Positions 7,322-16,725 of a DNA stretch of 64,000 bases are shown here, piece after piece (position 1 is the stretch's first letter; the number at the start of each line of letters is the position of its first letter). The notes beneath the pieces were generated by a model. The model was not told the origin of the DNA. It searched no databases and saw only the letters and a list, made by a program, of their open reading frames with translations. The position numbers were made by a program, and so were the translations under genes. The stretch is from Sulfobacillus thermosulfidooxidans (lineage in GTDB: Bacteria > Bacillota > Sulfobacillia > Sulfobacillales > Sulfobacillaceae): positions 1,488,001 to 1,552,000 of the forward strand of contig NZ_LGRO01000001.1 in assembly GCF_001280565.1 (NCBI RefSeq). The letters run 5' to 3'.

Positions 7322-9097
7322 TTAAAACGGAAAGAATATTGGAATTAGCCAGGTGGCGACAGCTGCAAACAGCACGGTTAAGGGAATACCCAAGCGGAGA
7401 AAATCACCGTATTTAAATCCTCCCGGTCCCATGATTAAAAGGTCCACCTTGTTGGCCAATGGCGTTAACGGAGAGGCTGAAACCGCCACCATCACCGCCA
7501 TCACGAAGGGATCTGGAAGCACATGTAAGGGTCGAGCCAATTGGGCAGCGACAGGCGCCAAAACCAAGACGGTGGCAATGTTCGATAAGACTTGCGTCAA
7601 AATGGCGGCAATCATAAACAACATCGCGATCATCCAGGTAGGATGATTACCTAACATGTGATTCACCATGATTAAAGCAGATACCATCTTTTGTGTGATA
7701 CCTGTTCGAATCAATGCGGTTCCTAGCGGAATCATTCCCGCCACAAAAACCACAATACGCCATTCAATCGCTCGGTAAGCGTCTGAAATTTGCAAAATTC
7801 CCGTGATGGCCATCAACACAATTCCTAAAACGATAGCCAACTTAATATCGATAATGTTTAAGGCTGCAAGTAATAAAGAGCCCAATAAAATCGTGGGTGC
7901 TAACCACAACCCGTAACGCCTGGTAGGCACCCGTTGAATCGGCTCGTTTAGCGAAATAATGCCATGAAGATTTTGTAAGGCTGCGAGATTTTCTGGACTT
8001 CCTTGGACAAGCAAAATGTCACCCACCCGTAAACGGATATCGGTGAGGCGTTGATACACTAACTCTCCATCGCGATAAAGCCCCAATACTGTAATGCCAT
8101 ACCGGTGTCGCAAATGCAACTGGATGACAGTGCGTCCGACCCAAGGAGCGCGATGACCCAAGAGCAATTCCGCCACAACTACCTCACTGGGCTCCTGGGA
8201 GTCGGCGGGAGGATCCGCGGCTAGAACCATACCCCATTTTTGGTCGTCAGAATTTAATAAGCGATCAACATCTCCCAAAACCAATAAAATATCGTCGGCT
8301 TGCAAACGGCTTTGACTGTGCGCCGGCATAACCCGGCCATTTCTAACAATCCGCGTCACAGTTAGCCCTTTTTCGGTAAATACTTTAATCGTATCCAAAG
8401 TTTTGCCAATAAGAGGCGAATCCGCTAACACCTTAACTTCTGACATGTATTCGCGCAGAGAATCTGCATTATCAATTAAAGGAGTCTCGGATCGTTGAGG
8501 AATCAAAAAGCGGCCGAGAGTCACCATAAAGCCAATACCAACCAGCAATAAAGCCAAACCTAATGGGGTAATCCCAAATATACTAATAGGCGCATAACCC
8601 GCGGTCTTTAATGCTTGATTGCCAACAATATTGCCCGCACTGCCGACCATTGTCAGCAGCCCGCCCAATGTGGCCGCCACCGCCAGCGGCATTAACAGCT
8701 TTTGTACAGGAACCTGAATCCGCTGATGTAATGTTTTAACAACCGGTATGAACATACCCACGAGCCCTACATCGCTGATAAAAGCCGAGGGGAATGCTGC
8801 GGTAATCATTAATACCGTGGAAAGTCGTTTTTCTCCTGACCCGCCTATGCGCTGCAAAAATCGCGCGAGCCAATCTGTAACGCCCGATGCCACAAGGCCT
8901 TCGCCAAGTGCCAACATCCCTGCAATCAAAATCACCGCCTCCGATGAAAACCCGGAAAATAGGATGGAAAGCGGTAAACTGCGAGTGAGCCCAAGGCTTA
9001 ATAACACGATCAGTCCAATCAAATCAATGCGCACACGATTGGACGCGAGTAACGCCATAGCCAAGAGAAAAATTCCTAAGACAATAAGTGATTGCAC
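7322..9097 (-). CDS. SLC13/DASS-type anion transporter with two RCK_C (TrkA-C) domains
   Basis: 591 aa beginning at a GTG (9097) with AGGAG six bases upstream. The N-terminal block of helices contains a SNRVRIDLIG... start and a TMVGSAGNIVGNQ segment, the SNT-like substrate/sodium motif of the DASS/CitM family; the C-terminal block carries the second repeat (LSNIATVLVLAPVA, ...SASPLTPLANKVDLLIMGPG). Between them, about residues 210-390, lie two regulatory RCK_C domains recognisable by DDILLVLGDVDRL and VGDILLVQGSPENL. This is the common bacterial layout for divalent-anion:Na+ symporters of the YfbS type. Sulfate, phosphate or dicarboxylate are possible substrates. Monocistronic. Confidence 0.82.
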   Translation of the reverse strand: MQSLIVLGIFLLAMALLASNRVRIDLIGLIVLLSLGLTRSLPLSILFSGFSSEAVILIAGMLALGEGLVASGVTDWLARFLQRIGGSGEKRLSTVLMITAAFPSAFISDVGLVGMFIPVVKTLHQRIQVPVQKLLMPLAVAATLGGLLTMVGSAGNIVGNQALKTAGYAPISIFGITPLGLALLLVGIGFMVTLGRFLIPQRSETPLIDNADSLREYMSEVKVLADSPLIGKTLDTIKVFTEKGLTVTRIVRNGRVMPAHSQSRLQADDILLVLGDVDRLLNSDDQKWGMVLAADPPADSQEPSEVVVAELLLGHRAPWVGRTVIQLHLRHRYGITVLGLYRDGELVYQRLTDIRLRVGDILLVQGSPENLAALQNLHGIISLNEPIQRVPTRRYGLWLAPTILLGSLLLAALNIIDIKLAIVLGIVLMAITGILQISDAYRAIEWRIVVFVAGMIPLGTALIRTGITQKMVSALIMVNHMLGNHPTWMIAMLFMIAAILTQVLSNIATVLVLAPVAAQLARPLHVLPDPFVMAVMVAVSASPLTPLANKVDLLIMGPGGFKYGDFLRLGIPLTVLFAAVATWLIPIFFPF

Positions 9098-9498
9098 CGA
9101 GTTCTCCTATTCACCACTTGTTATATTAAACATCTCAGTGTGTTATTTTCCAATAAGAATATCGAAATTTGGGAATCATGTGCCACCTATTGCCTGACAC
9201 TTCTTCTGAATTTAGGTTTTTAAACGAATGCTAAGCTATATTTGTATTGGCAGTCATTGGGTTGTCGTGTTGACCTAACTCAGAAGCGTGCACAGTTCCT
9301 TAGGATAATCCTCTTTTAGGTCCATCAACAGATTATCTCGTTCCTTTCAAACCGGAGTAACCGGGTGAGTCGAATGTCGTGGCATTCCCACAGTCCTACT
9401 CAGGCTACAGGTTTCTTTTTACCGTTGGCAGGAAATATGCGGCGCTTTCCTTGAAACCTAATCCTTCCCCCGAAGTGTTGGAAAATCTTGATAGGGCA
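9098..9498. other. 400-base gene-free spacer with GC-rich self-complementary blocks
   Basis: No frame longer than a few dozen codons with an RBS is present. The block about 9340-9480 is richer in G+C and contains short inverted repeats (for example GAATG/CATTC around 9371-9388 and ACCGG/CCGG near 9350), so it could be a degenerate mobile-element end or a structured RNA; I cannot assign it. The left part, 9100-9260, is A+T-rich and probably contains the promoter of the SLC13 gene. Confidence 0.3.
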
Positions 9499-10728
9499 CT
9501 AACGAGTTTGCCCATGTCCCTTGGCGATCCATTTCCATGTCGTTAACGCTAAGAGTCCCATGGGTCCCCTGGCATGAAGTTTCTGGGTGGAAATTCCTAC
9601 TTCACCGCCCATTCCAAATTCATACCCATCGGTAAAACGTGTGGATGCATTCCAATAGACCACCGCGGCATCCACCGCGTTTAAGAAATATTCTCCACGC
9701 GAATAATCGTTGGTGACGATGGCTTCAGAATGTTTCGTCCCATATCGGGCGATATGGTCAATGGCCTCATCGATACTCTCCACAATTTTGACCGCCAAGT
9801 CGAGACTTAAATATTCTGTGGCGAAATCTTCTTCCGTCGCCGGAACAGCAAACGATAAATAAGGTCTAGACGAGGAATCTGCATGCAATGTCACTCCATA
9901 GGAATTTAGATGCTGTTCTAGCGCAGGAAGAAACTTGGCAGCCATATCGCGGTGCACCAGTACGGTTTCGGCAGCATTGCAGACTCCGGGATTTGAGACT
10001 TTAGCGTTGGTCACTATGTCCACGGCCATACCAATGTCTGCCCCATCGTCCACATACACATGGCAATTTCCGACGCCTGTTTCGATAACCGGTACGGTCG
10101 CTTCATTGACCACTTTTTGAATAAGACCCGGACCTCCTCGAGGAATGAGTAAATCAAGACCATGTAAATGCATCAAGTCGGTCACATATTGACGATCCGG
10201 GTCCAATATAGCTTGCACCAGCTCCTTATCGAATCCATTTGCGGTTATCGCATCTTGCCAACAATCGGTGATAACCCTAATGGATTCCATTGCCTCATGA
10301 CCTCCTCGCAATATGGCAGCATTTCCTGATTTGATAATGAGGGCAGTAGCTTCAATGGCCACACCGGGTCGACTTTCAAATACTAAACCAATGACCCCTA
10401 AAGGCACATGGACTGCTTCAATGGTCAATCCATTAGGTAAACGCCGTTGTCCCTCGCCTTGGCCTAGGGGATCGGGTTGCCGTATTACCACATGAATCCC
10501 ATCGATGAGGCGCATCAATTGTGCCTCTGTCAGTTCGAGGCGCTTCATCAATGCCGGAGATAAATCGATGGCACGTTCGATGTCATTTTGATTCGCTGCT
10601 AAAATCATCTCGCGTCGCTCCGCTAATAACGATGCCATGGTCTCTAAAATCTGATTTCGCTTTTCCCCAGGACTCAGGGCCAAGGTTTTTTGCGCCCGAC
10701 GGCTTGCTTCTAACATCTGTTGCAGCAT
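9499..10728 (-). CDS. proA: Gamma-glutamyl phosphate reductase (proline biosynthesis)
   Basis: 409 aa, full family length. Converts gamma-glutamyl phosphate to glutamate-5-semialdehyde with NADPH, the second step of proline synthesis. Aldehyde-dehydrogenase fold marks include VPLGVIGLVFESRPGV, LKSG-like IIKSGNAAILRGG, the catalytic Cys in NPGVCNAAETVLV and the terminal GGEVGISTQKLHARGPMG...LTTWKW block. I start at the ATG 10728, for which AGGAG is 8 bases upstream; the in-frame GTG at 10734 would be only two bases from the RBS. It follows proB by about 50 bases in the T-box-controlled proBA operon. Confidence 0.97.
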   Translation of the reverse strand: MLQQMLEASRRAQKTLALSPGEKRNQILETMASLLAERREMILAANQNDIERAIDLSPALMKRLELTEAQLMRLIDGIHVVIRQPDPLGQGEGQRRLPNGLTIEAVHVPLGVIGLVFESRPGVAIEATALIIKSGNAAILRGGHEAMESIRVITDCWQDAITANGFDKELVQAILDPDRQYVTDLMHLHGLDLLIPRGGPGLIQKVVNEATVPVIETGVGNCHVYVDDGADIGMAVDIVTNAKVSNPGVCNAAETVLVHRDMAAKFLPALEQHLNSYGVTLHADSSSRPYLSFAVPATEEDFATEYLSLDLAVKIVESIDEAIDHIARYGTKHSEAIVTNDYSRGEYFLNAVDAAVVYWNASTRFTDGYEFGMGGEVGISTQKLHARGPMGLLALTTWKWIAKGHGQTR

Positions 10729-10779
10729 ATCCACTGCTCCTTTTCTTAAAGTCCAAGAATTTGCCAGAATAGCGTTGTT

Positions 10780-11547
10780 CTATGAATTTTCGGGCTGCGA
10801 CAAGAAATAAGTAGCGCGCATAGGATCTCCCTGAATCAAATGTTGCAAAATTCCATAAGTGGAACTGTCCGCAAGGATGGTGGGAATGCCATGTTCCTGA
10901 GCAATGCGGGCGGCTAATAACTTTGTGTGCATCCCCCCTGTTCCCCATGGACCTTTTGACGCCATATGTCGGTTGAGGAGTTCTGCTGAAACCCACGGAA
11001 CCGTTGCAATGTGCTGGGCATCAGGATCTTGTCGGGGATCTTCTGTATATAATCCGTCGACATCCGATAATAAAATGAGAAGATCAGCCTCAATCAAGCC
11101 AGCCACGCGCGCGGCAAGCGTATCGTTGTCTCCAATACGAATTTCTTCATGCGCTACTGTGTCATTTTCATTCACAATGGGAAGTGCTCCCCATTCCAGT
11201 AAGCGTTGAATAGTGTTAGCAGAATTAGCACGTCGTGCGGGATGCTCAAGATCTTGTCGCGTCAAAAGAATTTGGGCCAGAGAAATGTCTGGCAAGTGTC
11301 GCTGATAGGCCTGCATCAAATAGGTCTGCCCAATGGCAGCTAGAGCTTGCTTTTCGATAACATTGGTGGGACGTTTGCCCGTATGTCCAATTCCTGCTCC
11401 GACTGCTCCTGACGAGACGACAATGAGTTCATGATGTTGTCTGCGGGTCCATGCAATTTGACGGGCCAAATTCTCGACCCGTTCGTCCATTAGCCGCCCA
11501 TCATCCCCACATAAACTTGATGTCCCAATCTTCACCACAATCCGCAA
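10780..11547 (-). CDS. proB: Glutamate 5-kinase without PUA domain
   Basis: 255 aa. Catalyses ATP-dependent phosphorylation of glutamate, the first and feedback-controlled step of proline synthesis. Kinase-fold marks are VVKIGTSSL at the N-terminus, VSSGAVGAGIG, NENDTVA, FGDND-like IGDNDTLAARVA and GTGGMHTKLLAARIA. The C-terminal PUA RNA-binding-like domain found in longer proB products (about 370 aa) is absent, as in several Firmicute and archaeal enzymes. The start is a TTG at 11547 with TGGGGGA upstream; no in-frame ATG fits. First gene after the T-box leader. Confidence 0.95.
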   Translation of the reverse strand: MRIVVKIGTSSLCGDDGRLMDERVENLARQIAWTRRQHHELIVVSSGAVGAGIGHTGKRPTNVIEKQALAAIGQTYLMQAYQRHLPDISLAQILLTRQDLEHPARRANSANTIQRLLEWGALPIVNENDTVAHEEIRIGDNDTLAARVAGLIEADLLILLSDVDGLYTEDPRQDPDAQHIATVPWVSAELLNRHMASKGPWGTGGMHTKLLAARIAQEHGIPTILADSSTYGILQHLIQGDPMRATYFLSQPENS

Positions 11548-11571
11548 CCGTCATATCCCCCATTCAACAAC

Positions 11572-11598
11572 AAAAATCCGTCCTCCATGAGGACGGAT
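11572..11598 (-). terminator. Regulated terminator of the proBA T-box
   Basis: On the minus strand ATCCGTCCTC and GAGGACGGAT form a perfect 10-bp stem with a 3-base loop, followed by TTTTTG. The 5' arm overlaps the T-box antiterminator region (AATCCGTCC), so the two folds are mutually exclusive. proB starts about 25 bases downstream. Confidence 0.9.
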
Positions 11599-11772
11599 TA
11601 GCTCCGCGGTACCACCTCGATTGCCTAAAAGGCCCCTCGACACCGGATAACGGCGGCACCGTCTTGTTCATCACAAGAATGCTCCGAAGTGGGTAAGATT
11701 TCTCTTTCATACCAGTTTTCACAGACTCTGGCTCTCTGTCATGAAGAGACAATCTATGGCTTCTTCATTGCA
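11572..11772 (-). ncRNA. T-box leader of proBA, probable tRNA-Pro specificity
   Basis: On the minus strand the antiterminator T-box core GGTGGTACCGCGGAGC lies at 11601-11616, followed by a terminator (11572-11598). Upstream, stem I can be drawn: TCTCTTCAT pairs with ATGAAAGAGA and encloses an AGAGAG bulge and a CCAG/CTGG distal stem; below it GATT/AATC and GAAG/CTTC close an internal loop whose 3' side reads TTACCCA. That loop occupies the specifier position and offers CCC or CCA, both proline codons. This agrees with the proBA genes downstream. Uncharged tRNA-Pro would bind and promote antitermination. T-box identity is near certain; the specifier reading is an inference from a hand-drawn fold. 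Confidence 0.93.
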
Positions 11773-11860
11773 CTCAAAAACATAATTCACTTGATTCCCA
11801 TCTGTAATCTTCAATCATAAGAAAACAAGATTACACCAAACCACTCATTTATTGAAACTA

Positions 11861-11890
11861 ATATTAATAACACGATTACATCTTTGTCAA
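11861..11890 (-). promoter_or_regulatory. Sigma-A-type promoter of the proBA T-box transcript
   Basis: On the minus strand a perfect TTGACA (11885-11890) is separated by 18 bases from TAATAT (11861-11866). Transcription would start near 11853, about 80 bases before the T-box stem I, a normal leader geometry. Confidence 0.7.
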
Positions 11891-12221
11891 TCACAAAGCG
11901 CATTATCGAGAGCTTGCCCAAACCACGATGGAGTTGTCACTTAACATCATTTCCGCAGTGGTGGCGATTTTTACAACCATTGCCTGAATATTCATAGTCT
12001 GTAAGTCCGTTCCTTTAGAATAAGCCGCAGACTTCCTAAAAAATTGACACCAACGCATACAATGTTCCGTTGTCTTATTTTTGCCACCGCTTATAACTCA
12101 CAAATAAAACTCTCTAGCCAATAGAGATAATGTCAAGTCACCGCAGCAGGAACCGCACGCAATAGAACAATCACTGACGGCTATTACGATTAAGGTCTTT
12201 GAGGAACAACTACATTCTTTT
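11891..12221. other. Gene-free A+T-rich spacer
   Basis: About 330 bases between the proBA promoter and the end of the ABC operon. I see no RBS-associated frame and no strong hairpin with a T-run; nothing can be assigned. Confidence 0.4.
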
Positions 12222-12896
12222 TTAAGATAGCATCCGTTGGTATAATCGCCGCGCCAAAATAATTGCCATGCTCATTAACAAGAAGCCTATCACAAATTGC
12301 GTGATCGATACGATTTGCCAATTCAAGCGAGTAACGGGCCAGCGATATGCAAATAAATTTGCCAATTGCAGGAATGGCAATGCCTGAAATCCTCCAAGAA
12401 TCCGAACAATTAAATCGGACACAGGCAGGGCTATCGCCACTAAATAGCCCACCGCTACACGTTTGGTGAGAGCGCTAGCCCATAGCGCCAAACTGGATTC
12501 CAAAAACAAAGGCCCTAGAGCCGCTAAGATTCCAGCTCCCAGTTTGACTGGTCCCCATAGGTCGATCATAACCGCCACAAAAACGGTATTCACCACTGTT
12601 GCCATACCCCAACTAATAGCCCACCGCACAAGCAAAATTTGCTGTCGGGGCAATGATGATGTCAATTCAATCATCCCAAATTCATGGTCGATGACCATCA
12701 AGGGAGCAGTAATAAAAGCATAGGTCAGGGGAAAAAAAGCTTCACAGTTTTCAATGAAATGATGTTGCCATAACCGCGCCAATTCAAGGGGACCATGGGT
12801 CAATGCCAATAAGGTCACGGAAATTCCAGCGAGGATAACCGGCATCCATCCGATAATCTCCACATTTACCTGGATAATGTGCCACAATGATCGCAT
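12222..12896 (-). CDS. ABC-2-type transporter permease subunit
   Basis: 224 aa with about six hydrophobic segments and almost no extended soluble loop. The N-terminal amphipathic segment precedes the first helix (MPVILAGISVTLLAL), and a conserved-looking MVIDHEFGMIELTSSLPRQQILLVRW stretch resembles the loop after TM2 in ABC-2 permeases, which tend to carry an ExG plus basic coupling helix. It is the last gene of a four-gene leftward set with two ATPases and a large permease. The start is 2 bases after the previous stop. Substrate unknown. Confidence 0.65.
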   Translation of the reverse strand: MRSLWHIIQVNVEIIGWMPVILAGISVTLLALTHGPLELARLWQHHFIENCEAFFPLTYAFITAPLMVIDHEFGMIELTSSLPRQQILLVRWAISWGMATVVNTVFVAVMIDLWGPVKLGAGILAALGPLFLESSLALWASALTKRVAVGYLVAIALPVSDLIVRILGGFQALPFLQLANLFAYRWPVTRLNWQIVSITQFVIGFLLMSMAIILARRLYQRMLS

Positions 12897-12898
12897 GA

Positions 12899-14929
12899 TT
12901 ATAGTCCTCCATCTGGCGATAATCCGGCGTAGCTAAGCCATTGTCGGGCCGAAAGCGTGGAGAGATGAGGCCATTCATTCAATATGGTTGCCGCCTCTTG
13001 GGACGTGAGTTTCGGTAACCCCGGGATTTGTCCCCGTTGAACCTCCGCCAATAATGAGTGAATTCTGGAACTTTCTCGGTACGCTTCCAGCAAAGTTTCG
13101 TACTGTAAAACAGTCGAATGAGGATATGGCTCCCACCATAACTGGTCCAATGTCACCGCGGCTTCAAATGGCGAAGGAACCTGAGAGGAGCCTGTTACCG
13201 GATCTCCAGGTAACGTATAAGGATGGACTGCCGAAACAATCAATACCCGCTGCCACAAAAGGGGATGAATGGTAATAGGACTATAAACTACGATAAAGGG
13301 TTTCTGTGTGCCGATTAGCCATGGCCCAAGACGATTCCACGCCTGCCTAAAGCTTTGAAACGAGCGAGTGGCTGATTTGGACAATGGTTGCGGTCCAAGC
13401 ACATCAAAGCCTCGATGGCGGACAATGCGGTATGGTGCTTGAAAGAAAAATAACGGACCTTGATTGGGCTCATAGATCCAAGTCTTAGAACCTTCAATAT
13501 CCATATCGGTTACCGGCACTGGTAAACGCTCACTGGCAGGCTCTGATAAAATCAACTTTGACAGTCCGGAGACAATTACAGCTTGTTGTTGATGAATTTG
13601 TAAAAGACGCGGATACCAAAATCCTCCGCTTTGTAGGAATACACGCGACCGTCCTACATATAAATGTTCATAAATATTGCCCGGAAAAAATGGCGGATAC
13701 ACTAATGGGGTCGGTTGTGGTAATAGATGGCCATAAAATGATAGAGTTAACGTCTTTACGGGATGGGTTAAGCGCACATTCCATTGGGCAGCAGCCGACA
13801 TGGCAAATACATCTCCGTGATTGAGACGCAATAGGGGAAAATTCCCCTTCAAAATCAATCCGCGGTTCAGTGCCACGCTCAGTTTTCCCACTTGGGGCTG
13901 CGAAAAAGACATAATGGCCTGACCCGAAACAAAGCCGGTAGATGGATTAACATGCAATGTCACCGTTTCATTGCGGGTCTGCACCTGTTCGTCTATGGTC
14001 ATAGCTAAGGGATATGGCGAAAGTTCGGTGGCCAAATGATGCAGCATGGCTAACCCCAGAAAAAATCCGGCTAGGAGAACGAAATATCCCAGGCGAACTT
14101 TTCCGCCACTTGTTAACGGATAAAAACGCGTAACAGTTCGTGAACTCATCAACGCTAAAAGAAAAAACCCCAAACCCACGGCCATCCAGACTAAACGGTT
14201 GATAACCAGCCACGAAGGGATCCCAATGGGACCATATAAAGCGGGCGGTAATGCCAACCCCAACATCAAAAATCCAGGAAAGGGATTGTAGAACAACAGG
14301 TGGGGATCCCACGCCTCTAGTGCCGGAATTTTGTACTCGCTAAAGGCAATGATTAAGGAAAGGACAATAGCGGGAACAAAATAATGACTCCCATCCCCCC
14401 GCCACTCACTAAGCCAGAGAAACATGCCTGTTACAACAACAAGACTCGGGGCGGCAATCGTCAACAAAAAGAAAAAGTTGTCGGCAATGCTTGGCATAAT
14501 GGGAAACGCCCCGATAATCGCCATAAGCAAGGAGCCTTCAATACCTATGAGGCCTAAAATAATGAGTCCCACAATAAGTAGTCCCAAAAACCGGCCACTT
14601 AAATAGGCAAAGCGCGGTAAACGCCGGGTATGCCACAAAAGCTCATGAGGCCGATTACGCCCCAATTGACCAATGATCAGGACTAAACTAAAAGGCGTCA
14701 CTTGATAGGAGATTGCCAGCATTTGAATCGCGCCATCACCTGCGTTGGGTGACCCAATGGTGGCAATCGCGGATAAAAAGGTTAAGATCGCCAATAACAC
14801 GATTTCTAATCGGGTTAACGGATCACGCCAACTTAAACGGACGGTATCTTTAATGACCACGGCGATAATGGTTCTAAATGGCCGTGGAATACCCATGGAA
14901 TTTAATGATGTCATCACTGCTGATTGCAT
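12899..14929 (-). CDS. Large ABC permease with extracytoplasmic M1-aminopeptidase-like beta domain lacking HExxH
   Basis: 676 aa from the ATG at 14929 (16 bases after the ATPase stop; an RBS-like AAAGG is close to it, and the stronger GGAGGAG lies at the end of the preceding gene). Residues 1 to about 330 hold roughly nine membrane helices of ABC-2 style. A final helix is followed by a soluble region (about 340-676) whose beta-rich start (VTLHVNPSTGFVSGQAIMSFSQP..., SGGFWYPRL) resembles the N-terminal domain of M1 aminopeptidases seen in ABC permease/M1 fusion proteins. The zinc motif HExxH is absent, so this looks like a binding rather than a hydrolytic domain. Function inferred from context only. 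Confidence 0.6.
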   Translation of the reverse strand: MQSAVMTSLNSMGIPRPFRTIIAVVIKDTVRLSWRDPLTRLEIVLLAILTFLSAIATIGSPNAGDGAIQMLAISYQVTPFSLVLIIGQLGRNRPHELLWHTRRLPRFAYLSGRFLGLLIVGLIILGLIGIEGSLLMAIIGAFPIMPSIADNFFFLLTIAAPSLVVVTGMFLWLSEWRGDGSHYFVPAIVLSLIIAFSEYKIPALEAWDPHLLFYNPFPGFLMLGLALPPALYGPIGIPSWLVINRLVWMAVGLGFFLLALMSSRTVTRFYPLTSGGKVRLGYFVLLAGFFLGLAMLHHLATELSPYPLAMTIDEQVQTRNETVTLHVNPSTGFVSGQAIMSFSQPQVGKLSVALNRGLILKGNFPLLRLNHGDVFAMSAAAQWNVRLTHPVKTLTLSFYGHLLPQPTPLVYPPFFPGNIYEHLYVGRSRVFLQSGGFWYPRLLQIHQQQAVIVSGLSKLILSEPASERLPVPVTDMDIEGSKTWIYEPNQGPLFFFQAPYRIVRHRGFDVLGPQPLSKSATRSFQSFRQAWNRLGPWLIGTQKPFIVVYSPITIHPLLWQRVLIVSAVHPYTLPGDPVTGSSQVPSPFEAAVTLDQLWWEPYPHSTVLQYETLLEAYRESSRIHSLLAEVQRGQIPGLPKLTSQEAATILNEWPHLSTLSARQWLSYAGLSPDGGL

Positions 14930-14948
14930 GACCTTTCGTGTAATCGGG

Positions 14949-15815
14949 TTACTCCTCCTTTCCCATATGTTGAATAACTGACAAATACCCGTCCAACACC
15001 GTGGGCTCACGGTAGGCCCACAGCGTTTCAGGTTTCGTGCTTAATACGGGAATTCCATGGGGAGATTTCAGCCCCGCCACAATCGTGTGATCGTGAGATA
15101 CAACAGGGTCTTTGGCCCAGAAACTGTAAGGTTGGGCTCTTTGACGCAAGTCATCCGTTGAACCCGCAAATCGTGTCGTCCCTTTATCTAAAATAATGAC
15201 ATACTGGCAATATTGTTCAACTTCGGTTAATAAATGGGTTGTAATCAGATAACCGCCATCGATCTGGAATTCGCGGTTCCATAACGTCAAATCCCGCCAG
15301 AAGGCCAATCGTCCAGCCGGGTCAAGTCCTGCGGTCGGTTCATCCAATAAAACAATAGGCTGCCTTTGCATCCATGCGGCGGCCAAGGCTAATCTCCTCT
15401 TCTGACCCCCATCAAGTTGTTTACCGGAAAAAAAAGCCACAGCAGACAGGTCCATCCTCAACAAAATCTCCCGCGCACGGTCTCTGGCCTGATCATACCT
15501 CAACCCATGAAATCCACCAATCCATACCAGATAGTCAAAGGGCGTAAGGTTCGGATAAGCTCCTGGAAACTGGGGAACATATGCGGCTCGGGAACGCGAA
15601 GGAAGACCCGGCAAATTCACTATCAAATGTCCCTCAGAAGGTTCATAGATACCGGCCAAAATACGAAAGAGCGTGGTTTTCCCAGCACCATTGGGTCCGA
15701 TGAGCGCGGTTATCCCACGATGTAAACGGAATGAAACATTTTTTAAAAGCCATTCATTACGGATAGATAGGCCTATGTGATCGGCCGCAAGCAAACAGGA
15801 TGAAGAAGTGATCAT
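14949..15815 (-). CDS. ABC transporter ATP-binding protein
   Basis: 288 aa. Walker A is GPNGAGKTTL, followed by the Q-loop, a signature region reading GKQLDGGQKRRLALAAAW (LDGGQ in place of LSGGQ), Walker B PIVLLDEPTAGLD and the switch His in LITTHLL. The C-terminal extension of about 60 residues is typical of DrrA/NatA-type exporters. I start at the ATG at 15815 because it overlaps the previous stop as ATGA; the longer form from 15848 has no clear RBS. Works with the second ATPase and two permeases of the set. Confidence 0.88.
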   Translation of the reverse strand: MITSSSCLLAADHIGLSIRNEWLLKNVSFRLHRGITALIGPNGAGKTTLFRILAGIYEPSEGHLIVNLPGLPSRSRAAYVPQFPGAYPNLTPFDYLVWIGGFHGLRYDQARDRAREILLRMDLSAVAFFSGKQLDGGQKRRLALAAAWMQRQPIVLLDEPTAGLDPAGRLAFWRDLTLWNREFQIDGGYLITTHLLTEVEQYCQYVIILDKGTTRFAGSTDDLRQRAQPYSFWAKDPVVSHDHTIVAGLKSPHGIPVLSTKPETLWAYREPTVLDGYLSVIQHMGKEE

Positions 15816-16657
15816 GACACCATCAACTCGCGTTGTGATAAATACCAATAATATCCATCTTCTAAGGTCGGTTCGACACTCACCGCATTGGGAAGAGGTT
15901 TATCACTAAAAATTTTTACCCGGCCATCAGGCATCGGTTGCCACAATCGCGATCGTCCCCAATCAACATCGTGTTCAGACAACAAAAATACATGCCCCAG
16001 GGCTACTTCTCGAAGTTGTTGCCGGCTCATGATCTCGACTTGACCTTGCGGTAACACCAAGACAATATCCCCTTGCAAAGCCGCCACCTCTTCCAGGCGC
16101 GAGGTCGCAATCACGACGTGCCGTTTCTGAGAAAGCTCTGATAATAAGCCCAGTACCGTCAATTGCTCTTCAGGATCGAGACCTGACGTCGGTTCATCGA
16201 TAATTACCCAGGGCGCAGGATAGAGAAGGACAGCAGCTAAGAGCGCGCGGCGTTTCATTCCGCCAGACATGTGTCCAAGCCGACGGTCTAACACTGACTC
16301 TAAATGCACAAGGGACGCCATGTCGTAAACCGTTTTATTTACCTGAATACTGGCTTGTCCGTCTAATTCGGCTAATTCGCTCAGGTATTCTCGCAGTGTC
16401 AAATCCCAAGGCAAAATGTTTTCTTGGGGCATATAACTAATCAATTGTCCCACGACAGTACGATCGGCTGGCACCCCGTCAATCAAAATTTCCCCTGCAT
16501 AAACTGATACGTAACCCAGCAAAGAGCTTAACAATGTCGATTTACCTGATCCCGACGGTCCAATCACCGACATGCTCGGATAAATCGTGAGATTTAATTG
16601 ATTAAAAATAGGATTATCCTGATCAAATCCCATGGTCACTGCCGACCACGATAACAC
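15812..16657 (-). CDS. ABC transporter ATP-binding protein
   Basis: 281 aa starting at GTG 16657 with AGGAA upstream. Walker A GPSGSGKSTL, signature MSGGMKRRALLAAVLL and Walker B WVIIDEPTSGLD are all present. The LSGGM-type signature and the C-terminal extension place it with exporter ATPases. With the next ATPase it may form a heterodimeric engine. ATGA overlap with the downstream gene supports one operon of four genes (16657 to 12222). Confidence 0.88.
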   Translation of the reverse strand: MLSWSAVTMGFDQDNPIFNQLNLTIYPSMSVIGPSGSGKSTLLSSLLGYVSVYAGEILIDGVPADRTVVGQLISYMPQENILPWDLTLREYLSELAELDGQASIQVNKTVYDMASLVHLESVLDRRLGHMSGGMKRRALLAAVLLYPAPWVIIDEPTSGLDPEEQLTVLGLLSELSQKRHVVIATSRLEEVAALQGDIVLVLPQGQVEIMSRQQLREVALGHVFLLSEHDVDWGRSRLWQPMPDGRVKIFSDKPLPNAVSVEPTLEDGYYWYLSQRELMVS

Positions 16658-16725
16658 CGATCATTCCTGCCTTTCTTAGTACCCTAACCACTCACAAGAT
16701 CGTACTGCTGATCCATTGATGGACG

